DNA of 28,170 nucleotides from an uncultured Lachnospiraceae bacterium. Its GTDB lineage: Bacteria; Bacillota; Clostridia; Lachnospirales; Lachnospiraceae. The notes below the pieces were generated by a model, which worked only from the letters and a program-made list of their open reading frames with translations, was not told the DNA's origin and made no database searches. Positions 1 through 7,048 of the stretch are shown here, piece by piece. How positions within the stretch are numbered: the first letter of the stretch is position 1; every line of letters begins with the position of its first letter. Location: assembly GCA_910587295.1 (NCBI GenBank), contig CAJULP010000023.1:1-28170 (forward strand), read 5' to 3'. A program made the translations under genes and the position numbers.

Positions 1-66
1 AAAAATACTTCCTCCATACACATATTGGCTAAAGGTCCGCAGTCTGGTACAATCGGAAAGAATCAC

Positions 67-120
67 ATTCAGGGCAGTTTTATCTTTTGTATAAAGCTGC
101 TCTTTTCGTCTGCCCTGAAT
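67..120. repeat. Inverted repeat downstream of the LysM gene
   Basis: An 11-bp perfect inverted repeat (ATTCAGGGCAG at 67-77, CTGCCCTGAAT at 110-120) encloses a 32-nt loop. It lies about 45 bases past the stop codon of the minus-strand LysM gene. On the minus strand it is followed by GTGATTCTTTCC, which is only moderately T-rich, so it may be a long-loop terminator or a processing site. Nothing else was recognised in bases 1-164. Confidence 0.3.
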
Positions 121-164
121 CTGATACTTTCCTAAAGAATTTTATCACAAGATGCCGGGCCTCC

Positions 165-1208
165 TTAAGAGCGGCCCATCTTATCCATCAGCTTCTCTTT
201 CACACCTTTTTCCTCCTCAATCCCCATTGCTCTTTCTAATGCGGAAGTAAAGTATTCATCCACCCAGGCAAAGGAGTTAATTATCCCCCCAGGCTCCCAC
301 TCCTCCAAAGGCGCCATCTGCATATTAGAATCGTTGACCGTAAACGTTTCTGCACTATCAGGGTCATAATGCTCCGCAAAGGTGGCTGTCACGTAGCGCA
401 CACACCCATAGATATCATGGTCTGCGCCAAACCCCACAAACTCCGCCTGCACATGGTCTGTCAGCTTAAGGCCCACACACACCGACTGTTTAAGATTGGG
501 ATGATCGGGGCTTACCTGCCAGATGAAAGAATACAGGTAAAGGTTCCCGGAAGCGCCTTCCTGATCCACCATACGGTAATGCTCAAACTGAAGGTCCAAA
601 ACCTGTTTCCCATAATTTTCCCTGGCATATTCCGCGATCAGGTCTGAACACTTTTTCCAGTCCTTAACGCTTTGTGCCGTCTCCTCCTTCTTGTCCCGGA
701 TCAGACAGGCTATCGCCCCCTTATCCCCGGAAAGGGAGAAATTTGCATACGCATCCCCGGACTGCCTGATCCCTGCCGTAAAGCCACGGGGGATGTCCAT
801 GGAATAATCCCCCATCTGCAATCCCCCAAATCCCGCTTCTTCCCTCACGATCCTTCCTGTCTTTTCGATAGAAAGATCCGTACCTGGAAAAATCAGGTTT
901 GGATCCAAAATAAGCTCTTTATTTACCTTGGCAATATCCACATAAGCGTTTCCGTCTCCCAAAAACTTTTCCGCAATTTTCCAAAGGCTGTCTCCGGGAA
1001 GGACTGTATAGTCCTGCTCATCAGCGATCAAAACTACGGTTGGAAGATCACTTTCCGGTATCTCTCCGTAAATTAGAGGATATTTCTCTTTGGAAGCCGC
1101 CGACACTGCCATCCTGTCCGCAAGAAAAAAGCCTGCCAAAAGGCTGCCAAGGAAAAGGGCACAGAGCAGCAGGATGGAAACCGTCTTTTTTAATACTCGT
1201 AATCCCAT
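165..1208 (-). CDS. Membrane-anchored LysM domain protein
   Basis: This 347-residue protein starts with a positively charged segment and one hydrophobic stretch (about residues 7-30) that should act as a signal anchor. A single LysM domain lies at about 64-115, recognisable by YTVLPGDSLWKIAEKFLGD and a closing NLIFPGTDLSI. LysM domains bind N-acetylglucosamine polymers such as peptidoglycan. The remaining 230 residues, rich in aromatic and acidic residues, match no family I recognise. The start is preceded by GGAGG ten bases upstream and overlaps the end of the upstream gene by 19 bases, so translation is probably coupled. The protein probably sits on the outer face of the membrane and contacts the cell wall. 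It shares an operon, and presumably the TGATGCA-array promoter, with the RsiV-like gene. Confidence 0.85.
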   Translation of the reverse strand: MGLRVLKKTVSILLLCALFLGSLLAGFFLADRMAVSAASKEKYPLIYGEIPESDLPTVVLIADEQDYTVLPGDSLWKIAEKFLGDGNAYVDIAKVNKELILDPNLIFPGTDLSIEKTGRIVREEAGFGGLQMGDYSMDIPRGFTAGIRQSGDAYANFSLSGDKGAIACLIRDKKEETAQSVKDWKKCSDLIAEYARENYGKQVLDLQFEHYRMVDQEGASGNLYLYSFIWQVSPDHPNLKQSVCVGLKLTDHVQAEFVGFGADHDIYGCVRYVTATFAEHYDPDSAETFTVNDSNMQMAPLEEWEPGGIINSFAWVDEYFTSALERAMGIEEEKGVKEKLMDKMGRS

Positions 1209-2125
1209 ACTCCCGCATCCTCCCCCAGCCAGATATTTACCTTCTTGTCCTCACAAGGGATCACTTCCCCTGCCGTTTCTGATTTTAAGTACTTATTCCA
1301 AAATTCACTGTCTTTTTTAAACCCTTCTATCTCTTCAAGACTGAGCCTGGCATAATAGTTCCAGCTGGCCGGCTCATAGGTATAGGCACGCCACAATACC
1401 GGGTCCAAAGAGATTCCCACCACGAAATCTTTTTCCTGCGTGACATAAAAGAAGGGGCGGCAGAGATATTCCCGGTTTGTCTCCTCATCCGCACCAGTGA
1501 ACCAGGAAAGCAGAATATCCATATCTTCCTCATCCCCATACTCCGCTTCCAGTCTGTCGCTCAAGGATTTATCCCAAATCCTGACAAAATCCCTGTTGAT
1601 CTCCACAATATCCGAAAGAGCATAGCTTTCTCCCGTCACCAGATCCAGGGTAAGCGCCCGCTCCGTTCCATTGGTCGCCCAGACTGGGTTCCCTGCGGAA
1701 TAATATTCCTTAAAATCAAGACTAAGAAGGTATTGGCTATGGAAAGTGGCCTGGCAGTTAACATCACTGCAAAAGATGGAAAATACTTCCTCCTGGTAAG
1801 CCTTCACATCTTCCGACGGATTTAAATGCCAATAATTGACCCTATCCATAGCCGTATCATACATCAAGGTATTTAACCGTTCCTGTACTTCCTTGTCGAT
1901 TCCTTCCAGACAAGGATACTCTACCGTGAGCACATCCCAATAATCATATTCTTCCGAATACTCCACAAAATGCTGCTTCATCTGTACCGTATAATCTTCA
2001 TAGCCTTTTTCCCTGCTATAAAACAGGATGCAGCATAAACCTGCCGCAACTGCGGCTGCTGCCAAAAATCTTCCGGCCAGGCGGAAACTCTTCCGCCTGC
2101 TCTTCCCGTTTCCTTCGTCCATCAT
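1190..2125 (-). CDS. Exported RsiV-like (DUF4163/DUF3298-type) protein
   Basis: The reading frame is open from 2158, but the start at 2125 (or the adjacent ATG at 2122) has a strong GAGGGGG ribosome site, giving about 311 residues. A basic N-terminus (KSRRKSFR) is followed by one hydrophobic segment (AAAAVAAGLCCILFY), so the body is extracytoplasmic. The middle (YPCLEGIDKEVQERLNTLMY) and the C-terminal part (FYVTQEKDFVVGISLDPVLW, then ARLSLEEIEGF) resemble the DUF4163-DUF3298 layout of RsiV/PdaC-like proteins, which bind lysozyme or cell-wall material. This family call is by eye and only moderately secure. The gene is the first of a two-gene operon with the LysM protein and lies behind the four-repeat promoter at 2211-2265. 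Confidence 0.65.
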   Translation of the reverse strand: MMDEGNGKSRRKSFRLAGRFLAAAAVAAGLCCILFYSREKGYEDYTVQMKQHFVEYSEEYDYWDVLTVEYPCLEGIDKEVQERLNTLMYDTAMDRVNYWHLNPSEDVKAYQEEVFSIFCSDVNCQATFHSQYLLSLDFKEYYSAGNPVWATNGTERALTLDLVTGESYALSDIVEINRDFVRIWDKSLSDRLEAEYGDEEDMDILLSWFTGADEETNREYLCRPFFYVTQEKDFVVGISLDPVLWRAYTYEPASWNYYARLSLEEIEGFKKDSEFWNKYLKSETAGEVIPCEDKKVNIWLGEDAGVWDYEY

Positions 2126-2210
2126 GCAATCCCCCTCATCTTTCTCATGGCCGGTCATTTACACATCCTTTGCTCCATTTGCTTCCGGATCCGTAAATGG
2201 TCACAAAACC

Positions 2211-2265
2211 ATCTTACCAGAGGAATGCATCATAATTGCATCATTTTTGCATCAAAACAGCATCA
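2211..2265 (-). promoter_or_regulatory. Promoter with four 11-bp-phased TGATGCA repeats (array B)
   Basis: Reading the plus strand, TGCATCA occurs at 2226, 2237 and 2248, and AGCATCA at 2259: exact 11-bp steps. On the minus strand these are TGATGCA direct repeats leading to TAAGAT (2216-2211), with exactly 9 bases between the last repeat and the -10 hexamer. No -35 consensus is present; the last repeat occupies that place. This is the layout of an activator-dependent promoter bound by an OmpR-type response regulator. It directly abuts the copA stop codon and serves the RsiV-like/LysM operon. Array A at 16706-16760 has the same design. Confidence 0.75.
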
Positions 2266-2266
2266 T

Positions 2267-2476
2267 TTACCGGATCTCCACTACTTCGTACCCGGCTTCT
2301 TCCACTGCCGCCTTCAGCACGCCTTCTTCCACCTCATTAGTCAACATGACTTCCGCGCTTTTTTCCTCAAGGCTCATTGCGACGCTTTCCACGCCTTCAA
2401 TCCCCTCCAGTGCTTTCTGCACCCTTCCTGTGCAATGGGCGCACATCATGCCCTCAATGATCATTGTTTTTTTCAT
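2267..2476 (-). CDS. Predicted internal in-frame CopZ-like copper chaperone
   Basis: Inside the copA frame, AGGAGG (2490-2485) stands 8 bases before an in-frame ATG (2476-2474). Translation from there gives a free 69-residue protein starting MKKTMIIEGMMCAHC, which is the size and motif of a stand-alone CopZ/HMA chaperone and ends at the copA stop. The same residues also form the C-terminus of CopA. Production of the separate protein is an inference from the ribosome site; E. coli copA is known to make a short copper chaperone from its own mRNA by frameshifting, so the idea has precedent by another mechanism. The alternative is that two ancestral genes fused and the site is a leftover. Confidence 0.55.
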   Translation of the reverse strand: MKKTMIIEGMMCAHCTGRVQKALEGIEGVESVAMSLEEKSAEVMLTNEVEEGVLKAAVEEAGYEVVEIR

Positions 2477-4912
2477 GTTTTTTTCCTCCTTTTTTTCACC
2501 GGTATGGACATCGTCCATGTCTTCCGGTACATGTTTTATTGTATCAATCCTATTGGTTATATCCCGCTTTCGCTCCTCCATATTACCCTTAAAATTCCGG
2601 AGCCGCAGGGCATTTCCCACTACAAACAAACTGCTCAGACTCATAGCCGCTGCCCCAAACATGGGGTTTAACCTGATGCCAAATGCAGGATACCAGATTC
2701 CTGCCGCCAGGGGAATCCCGATCACATTATAAAAGAATGCCCAGAACAGGTTTTCTTTGATGTTCCTGATCACCGCCCTGCTTAAGCGGATAGCCGTGAT
2801 GGCATCCGTAAGACGGCTTTTCATCAGGATAATGTCTGCGCTGTCAATCGCCACGTCCGTGCCGGCGCCAATGGCTATCCCCACATCCGCCGCCGCAAGA
2901 GCAGGCGCGTCGTTAATTCCGTCGCCTACCATCGCCACTTTGCGCCCTTCTTTTTTCAACCGCTGTATTTCCTTTTCCTTATCTTCCGGAAGCACTTCCG
3001 CAATCACCTGGTCAATGTGCAGCTGCCGCTTCACCGCTTCCGCCGTTCTTTTGTTGTCACCGGTCAGCATCACAACATCTATCTTCATCCTGTGGAACAC
3101 TTCAATAGCTGTTTTGGAAGACTCCTTCACCGTATCCGCTACCGCGATCACTGCCAGCAGTTTCCCGTCCTTTGCAAAAAGCAAGGGCGTTTTTCCATCC
3201 CCGGAAAACCGGTCCATATTTTCCATAAGAGAATCCGGAAGGGTAACTCTGCTCTCTTCCATAAATCCTTTGTTTCCGGCCAGATACTGACTGCCCTCAC
3301 AGGCCGCTTTCACACCTTTTCCAAAAACAGCCTGAAACTCCGTCACATCAGGAACCACAAGTCCTCTTTCTGATGCTTCCGCCATAATCGCTTCCGCTAA
3401 CGGATGCTCACTGGGCTTTTCCACTGCCGCGATCAGGGAAAGAACTTTGTTTTCATCCATATTTCTTTCAAAACACACCACATCCGTGACCCTTGGCTTC
3501 CCTTCCGTGATGGTTCCTGTCTTATCCAAAACCACTGTGTCAATATCCCTTGCGGACTGCAGAGCATCCCCAGACTTAATCAATATGCCGTTTTTGGCCC
3601 CAACCCCAGTTCCTACCATGATCGCAACCGGTGTTGCCAGCCCAAGCGCACAAGGACAAGAAATAACCAGCACGGCAATGGCACTGGACATGGCTTCCTC
3701 AAACCCGCCTCCGGCAATCAGCCATACAAAAAAGGTAAGCGCTGCGATCGCCATGACCACCGGCACAAAAATCCCGGCAATCTTATCCGCCAGCCTGGCA
3801 ATGGGCGCCTTGGATGCGGAAGCCTCCTCCACCAGACGGATAATCTGGGAAAGGGTGGTATCTTCCCCTACCTTCACGGCCCGGCAGATCAGCCTTCCGG
3901 CTTTATTCATGGTAGCCGACACTACCGGGTCGCCGGGGCCTTTTTCCACAGGAATGCTCTCCCCTGTGATCGCAGCCTCATTGACACTGGAAGTTCCCTC
4001 CTCGATCACTCCGTCTACCGGGATCAGGCTGCCCGGCTTTACGATAAAAAGGTCTCCTTTTGAAAGCTGTTCTGTGGGAATCTCCTTTTCCGAACCATCC
4101 TCTGACAGTAAAAGCGCCGTCTTAGGCGATAAATTCATCAACTTTTCAATGGCTTCCCCGGTCTTTCCCTTCGAACGGGTTTCCAGATACTTCCCTACCG
4201 TGATCAAGGCAAGAATCATTCCCGCTGACTCAAAATACAAATCAGACGCATAACGGCTTACCAGGGCGCCGTCGCCATGCCCTAACCCATATCCGATCCG
4301 GTAAATCGCAAAAACACCATAAACCAGCGCCGCACCGGATCCCACCGCGATCAGGCTGTCCATATTGGGGCTTCCATGGAACAATGTCTTAAAGCCGGTC
4401 TGATAGTATTTCCGGTTTACATAGATAATCGGCAGCGTCAAAAGAAACTGCGTAAACGCAAACGTCAATGCATTTTCATTTCCATGGAACAGCTTCATAA
4501 AAAGCCCCGGAACGGGAAGGTGGAGCCACATAAAAAACATATGGTACATGGACACCGTCATTAAAAGAACCATGAAGACAATTGAGATCAAAAGCCTTGT
4601 CCTCATCTCCTTCCTTTCCTTTTTGCCTTTTACGGCTTCCCTTCCTGACACATTTTTACCGCCTGCCCCAAGTGTATCATTTCCTGCCGTATTTTCCGCC
4701 GACATAAGGCTGGCCCCGTAGCCGGCATTTTCAACCGCTTCCGTAATCATCTGGATATTACAGGCGCCCTCGTCATAGGCAACCTGCATACTGTTTGTCA
4801 GGAGATTTACGCTTACCTCATCCACCCCCTGCAATTTTGACACACTTTTTTCCACATGGGAAGAACATGCGGAACATGTCATCCCCGTCACTGCATATTT
4901 TTCTTTCTTCAT
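2267..4912 (-). CDS. copA: Copper-exporting P1B-type ATPase with C-terminal CopZ-like domain
   Basis: CopA pumps Cu(I) out of the cytoplasm at the expense of ATP. The open frame begins at a GTG at 4915, but the ATG at 4912 follows GAGG (overlapping the csoR stop) at 7-base spacing, giving 881 residues. Numbered from the GTG, the features are: N-terminal metal-binding domain with GMTCSAC (about 11-17), phosphatase loop TGE 317-319, transmembrane metal site CPC 420-422, phosphorylated DKTGT with D464, HP motif H504-P505, and GDGIND 664-669. About eight membrane helices are visible. After the usual CopA end there is a charged linker of about 40 residues and a second metal-binding domain with GMMCAHC. 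An internal ribosome site and ATG begin that domain (separate entry). The gene lies directly downstream of csoR, so it is copper-induced. Confidence 0.97.
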   Translation of the reverse strand: MKKEKYAVTGMTCSACSSHVEKSVSKLQGVDEVSVNLLTNSMQVAYDEGACNIQMITEAVENAGYGASLMSAENTAGNDTLGAGGKNVSGREAVKGKKERKEMRTRLLISIVFMVLLMTVSMYHMFFMWLHLPVPGLFMKLFHGNENALTFAFTQFLLTLPIIYVNRKYYQTGFKTLFHGSPNMDSLIAVGSGAALVYGVFAIYRIGYGLGHGDGALVSRYASDLYFESAGMILALITVGKYLETRSKGKTGEAIEKLMNLSPKTALLLSEDGSEKEIPTEQLSKGDLFIVKPGSLIPVDGVIEEGTSSVNEAAITGESIPVEKGPGDPVVSATMNKAGRLICRAVKVGEDTTLSQIIRLVEEASASKAPIARLADKIAGIFVPVVMAIAALTFFVWLIAGGGFEEAMSSAIAVLVISCPCALGLATPVAIMVGTGVGAKNGILIKSGDALQSARDIDTVVLDKTGTITEGKPRVTDVVCFERNMDENKVLSLIAAVEKPSEHPLAEAIMAEASERGLVVPDVTEFQAVFGKGVKAACEGSQYLAGNKGFMEESRVTLPDSLMENMDRFSGDGKTPLLFAKDGKLLAVIAVADTVKESSKTAIEVFHRMKIDVVMLTGDNKRTAEAVKRQLHIDQVIAEVLPEDKEKEIQRLKKEGRKVAMVGDGINDAPALAAADVGIAIGAGTDVAIDSADIILMKSRLTDAITAIRLSRAVIRNIKENLFWAFFYNVIGIPLAAGIWYPAFGIRLNPMFGAAAMSLSSLFVVGNALRLRNFKGNMEERKRDITNRIDTIKHVPEDMDDVHTGEKKEEKNMKKTMIIEGMMCAHCTGRVQKALEGIEGVESVAMSLEEKSAEVMLTNEVEEGVLKAAVEEAGYEVVEIR

Positions 4913-4921
4913 CACTTATCC

Positions 4922-5251
4922 TCACTTCAGCTTTTTCACCAACTCAACCACTTCTTCCATAATCTGTTCATTCCCTTTGCGGATTTCCTCCACAACACAG
5001 GTTTCCATGTGCCGGGCAAGCACAATATGTCCAAAGCTCTGCAATGCGCTTTCCACTGCCGCTATCTGTGTCAGGATATCTCCGCAGTAACGGTTTTCAT
5101 CCAGCATCCGTCCAATACCGTTTAACTGGCCGACAATCCGGTTTAAACGGTTTTGAAGCTGCTTTAGCTCTTTTTCACTTCTGGGCGTATGCTTGGCGCG
5201 GCAACATTCACAAATGTTTTCCTGCTCAAGATTATTTCCATTTTGACCCAT
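4922..5251 (-). CDS. csoR: Copper-sensing transcriptional repressor
   Basis: CsoR is a small all-helical repressor that leaves its operator when it binds Cu(I). Counting from the ATG at 5257, the ligands Cys58, His83 and Cys87 are present (RYCGD and ARHMETC), with the 25- and 4-residue spacing of the family's Cys-His-Cys site. An N-terminal extension adds Cys16, Cys18 and Cys19 (ICECC), which is beyond the core fold and may be a further metal or redox site. The ATG at 5251 is preferred because GGAGAGG lies 8 bases upstream; the ATG at 5257 is only 2 bases from it. That gives 109 residues. The gene is first in the csoR-copA operon and its promoter contains matched CsoR boxes. Confidence 0.95.
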   Translation of the reverse strand: MGQNGNNLEQENICECCRAKHTPRSEKELKQLQNRLNRIVGQLNGIGRMLDENRYCGDILTQIAAVESALQSFGHIVLARHMETCVVEEIRKGNEQIMEEVVELVKKLK

Positions 5252-5268
5252 TTTCATTACCTCTCCAA

Positions 5269-5331
5269 AAATACCCCTATAGGGTATATTCTTCTAATAC
5301 AAAGAATATACCCTATAGGGGTATTTGTCAA
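5269..5331 (-). promoter_or_regulatory. csoR-copA promoter with paired CsoR operators
   Basis: Two 17-bp boxes, ATACCCCTATAGGGTAT (5271-5287) and its exact reverse complement (5308-5324), sit in a larger perfect inverted repeat with 25-base arms (5269-5293 and 5302-5326) and an 8-base loop. G/C-tract boxes around TATA are typical of CsoR operators. On the minus strand a -35 TTGACA (5331-5326) and a -10 TATTCT (5308-5303) are separated by 17 bases, and the first box fills that spacer almost exactly. The second box falls downstream of the -10, over the transcription start and leader. Confidence 0.9.
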
Positions 5332-5347
5332 GCACTAATTACCGGCT

Positions 5348-5428
5348 ATGGGGATTCATTTTCGTAATTGGCAGGCAGGCGTGCAGACAGGACACGGCCG
5401 CTTGTCAACTCCGAAAATGAATCCCCAT
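5348..5428. repeat. Long-armed inverted repeat, possible dispersed element or small RNA
   Basis: Perfect 17-base arms (ATGGGGATTCATTTTCG at 5348-5364; reverse complement at 5412-5428) enclose 47 bases that are GC-rich and themselves partly self-complementary (GACACGGCCGCTTGTC). The arms extend outward by three further matching bases (CGG) after two mismatches. There is no T-run on either side, so this is a poor intrinsic terminator. It lies between the stop of the ribbon-helix-helix gene and the csoR promoter. A repetitive palindromic element is the likeliest reading. Confidence 0.55.
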
Positions 5429-5434
5429 GACCGC

Positions 5435-5728
5435 TTATCCTTTCTTTCTCTGACGCACGCAATCACTTAACAGGTACTCAATCTGTCCGTTTATGGAGCG
5501 GAAGTCCTCATCTGCCCACTTTGCGATCTCATTCCATAAAGAAGGGGAAAGCCGGAGCAGGATCTGCTTTTTCGCCTTTTCTGTCTCCTTCAGCTTCTTT
5601 TCCTTCTCACGGATTTCTTTTTCCATCGCCTCGAGGCGCAAAAGCCGCTGGGACAATTCCTGTTCCTTTTGATCCAGTTCTTCCAAGGGCAAATCTCCCA
5701 TCTGGCCTTTTTGCATAGCCTTCTCCAT
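5435..5728 (-). CDS. Coiled-coil plus ribbon-helix-helix (Arc-like) protein
   Basis: A highly charged coiled-coil segment (QKEQELSQRLLRLEAMEKEI and on through the KEKKLKETEKAKK stretch) is followed by a C-terminal Arc-type domain: ILLRLSPSLWNEIAKWADED then FRSINGQIEYLLSDCV. In the Arc/MetJ fold the first strand (LLRLS) enters the DNA groove and the two helices make the dimer. The frame is open from 5785, but the translation there looks non-conserved; the ATG at 5728, about 10 bases after AGGA, gives 97 residues and is preferred, with moderate certainty. The gene follows the SPFH gene on the same strand. It could repress its own operon through the dyads at 6851-6880. Confidence 0.7.
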   Translation of the reverse strand: MEKAMQKGQMGDLPLEELDQKEQELSQRLLRLEAMEKEIREKEKKLKETEKAKKQILLRLSPSLWNEIAKWADEDFRSINGQIEYLLSDCVRQRKKG

Positions 5729-5803
5729 CTTTCTCACTTCCTTCCTGCCGAATCCGCTTCCTGCAGCGGTCTGCATATGCGGCATATTCCTTCGTCTGCA
5801 TAT

Positions 5804-6790
5804 TTAATAAATACTTCCACTGTTTACTATGGGCTGGGCATCCTTGTTTCCGCAAAGGACTACCAAGAGGTTACTAACCATGGCTGCTTTTCTCTCCTCG
5901 TCAAGCACCACAACCTCTTCCTCTCCCAACTCGTCAATGGCCATCTTAACCATACTCACTGCACCTTCCACAATCTTCTTTCTTGCAGCAATGATCGCTA
6001 CCGCCTGTTGGCGCTGGAGCATTGCCGCCGCGATCTCCTCCGCATAGGATAAATGGGTGATACGCACTTCCATGATCTCTAACCCTGCGTCCTTTACCCT
6101 CTCCTGCAGCTCTGCCGTCATATTGACGGCAATCTCCTGGCTGCTGCCCCGCAGCGTCTTTTCTTCCGTTTCCCCTTCCTCCATCACGTCATAAGGGTAA
6201 AGCCTTGCAATATTCCTGATCGTGGAATCACACTGGGTAGATAAGTATTTTTTGTAGTTTTCTACCTGAAAGACTGCGCTTGTGGGGTCTTTTACCCGCC
6301 AGATCACCACCGCACCGATGATGACCGGGTTTCCCAGCACATCGTTGACCTTCTGCTTTTCATTATTCAATGTCATAACTTTCGTGGAAATCTTTTTCAC
6401 GCTCACTGTACTGACCGAAGCATTGCCGTTGGTGCTGGTGCTGACCATGGTCTTCCCTGCCGGGTTGATGGCTGACACAAAGGGATTTAAATAATAAAAT
6501 CCATGCTTTTTAATTGTACCATAATATTTCCCGAAAAGGGTAAATACCATTGCTTCATTTGGATTCACCACATGAAGCCCGGTGCTTAAAATGATCACTG
6601 CCACCAAAAAAACAATTCCAACCGCCAGCAAAATGCCGCCAATCGTTCCGCTTCCCGCATCCAAAAGAGAAATTGCCCCCGCTATGGCCGCTATGTCCAC
6701 AATAAATCCTAAAAATACCAGGATCAGCGCCATTCCCCCTTTTGCCGATGTGATTTCCTTTTCCGTAATGATATTCCTTTTCTCTTCCAT
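5804..6790 (-). CDS. SPFH/Band 7 (stomatin-prohibitin-flotillin) family protein
   Basis: Two N-terminal hydrophobic segments are followed by a typical Band 7 region: GLHVVNPNEAMVFTLFGKYY, then KVNDVLGNPVIIGAVVIWRV, then TLRGSSQEIAVNMTAELQER, and a helical stretch ending EEIAAAMLQRQQAVAIIAAR. Such proteins form oligomeric cages or membrane microdomains and often protect or organise membrane proteases and envelope enzymes. The frame opens at 6820 but GGAGG six bases before the ATG at 6790 fixes the start, giving 328 residues. It is the first gene of an operon with the ribbon-helix-helix protein and has a near-consensus promoter. Confidence 0.88.
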   Translation of the reverse strand: MEEKRNIITEKEITSAKGGMALILVFLGFIVDIAAIAGAISLLDAGSGTIGGILLAVGIVFLVAVIILSTGLHVVNPNEAMVFTLFGKYYGTIKKHGFYYLNPFVSAINPAGKTMVSTSTNGNASVSTVSVKKISTKVMTLNNEKQKVNDVLGNPVIIGAVVIWRVKDPTSAVFQVENYKKYLSTQCDSTIRNIARLYPYDVMEEGETEEKTLRGSSQEIAVNMTAELQERVKDAGLEIMEVRITHLSYAEEIAAAMLQRQQAVAIIAARKKIVEGAVSMVKMAIDELGEEEVVVLDEERKAAMVSNLLVVLCGNKDAQPIVNSGSIY

Positions 6791-6850
6791 ATTGAGCCTC
6801 CATCCTTTCCCTGCATACATACCTGGGTCCTTTTTATCCCTCAGTATTCT

Positions 6851-6900
6851 TGATATTATTTTGATATCATTAATATATCATCATATAGCATACCTGTCAA
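6851..6900 (-). promoter_or_regulatory. SPFH operon promoter with two overlapping dyads
   Basis: On the minus strand TTGACA (6900-6895), a 17-base spacer and TATATT (6877-6872) form a near-perfect vegetative promoter. Overlapping its -10 and start site are two copies of TGATAT-N7-ATATCA, at 6862-6880 and 6851-6869, whose centres are exactly 11 bp apart. Two half-overlapping dyads one helical turn apart are what a dimeric repressor of the Arc/MetJ class would use, and the second gene of this operon encodes such a protein. Confidence 0.72.
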
Positions 6901-6908
6901 GCAAAACC

Positions 6909-6934
6909 AAAAAATCCCTGCCGGATCCGGCAGG
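6909..6934 (-). terminator. Intrinsic terminator facing the SPFH promoter
   Basis: The perfect palindrome CCTGCCGGATCCGGCAGG (6917-6934) makes a 7-bp stem with a GATC loop and is followed on the minus strand by six Ts (6914-6909). It acts only on leftward transcripts, yet no minus-strand gene begins between here and 7902. It may insulate the SPFH promoter from read-through or end an unrecognised antisense transcript. Confidence 0.6.
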
Positions 6935-6964
6935 CAAAAGGGCTTTGATAAATTGTTACCGCTA

Positions 6965-6993
6965 TTGAGAATACCGGCTTCCCATGGTATAAT
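6965..6993 (+). promoter_or_regulatory. Promoter of the plus-strand exported protein gene
   Basis: TTGAGA (6965-6970), a 17-base spacer and a consensus TATAAT (6988-6993) lie 56 bases upstream of the TTG start at 7049. No operator-like repeat was seen. Confidence 0.75.
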
Positions 6994-7048
6994 TTGCCCA
7001 GAGAACCATCACGCCGTTTTCAGACATATTTGCAAAGGAGAACTCTGA

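Noticed and set aside
3447..4253. 268-codon plus-strand reading frame opposite copA
   Set aside because: It is a shadow of the copA codon pattern; copA motifs on the minus strand are complete across the same bases.
5269..5326. CsoR double box read as an intrinsic terminator
   Set aside because: The arms are AT-rich, coincide with -35/-10 elements and match the operator style of CsoR; no gene ends immediately before it.
5607..5855. 82-codon minus-strand frame between SPFH and the ribbon-helix-helix gene
   Set aside because: It mostly overlaps the Arc-like gene in another frame and its latter half is a low-complexity Gly/Arg/Lys string; no family match.
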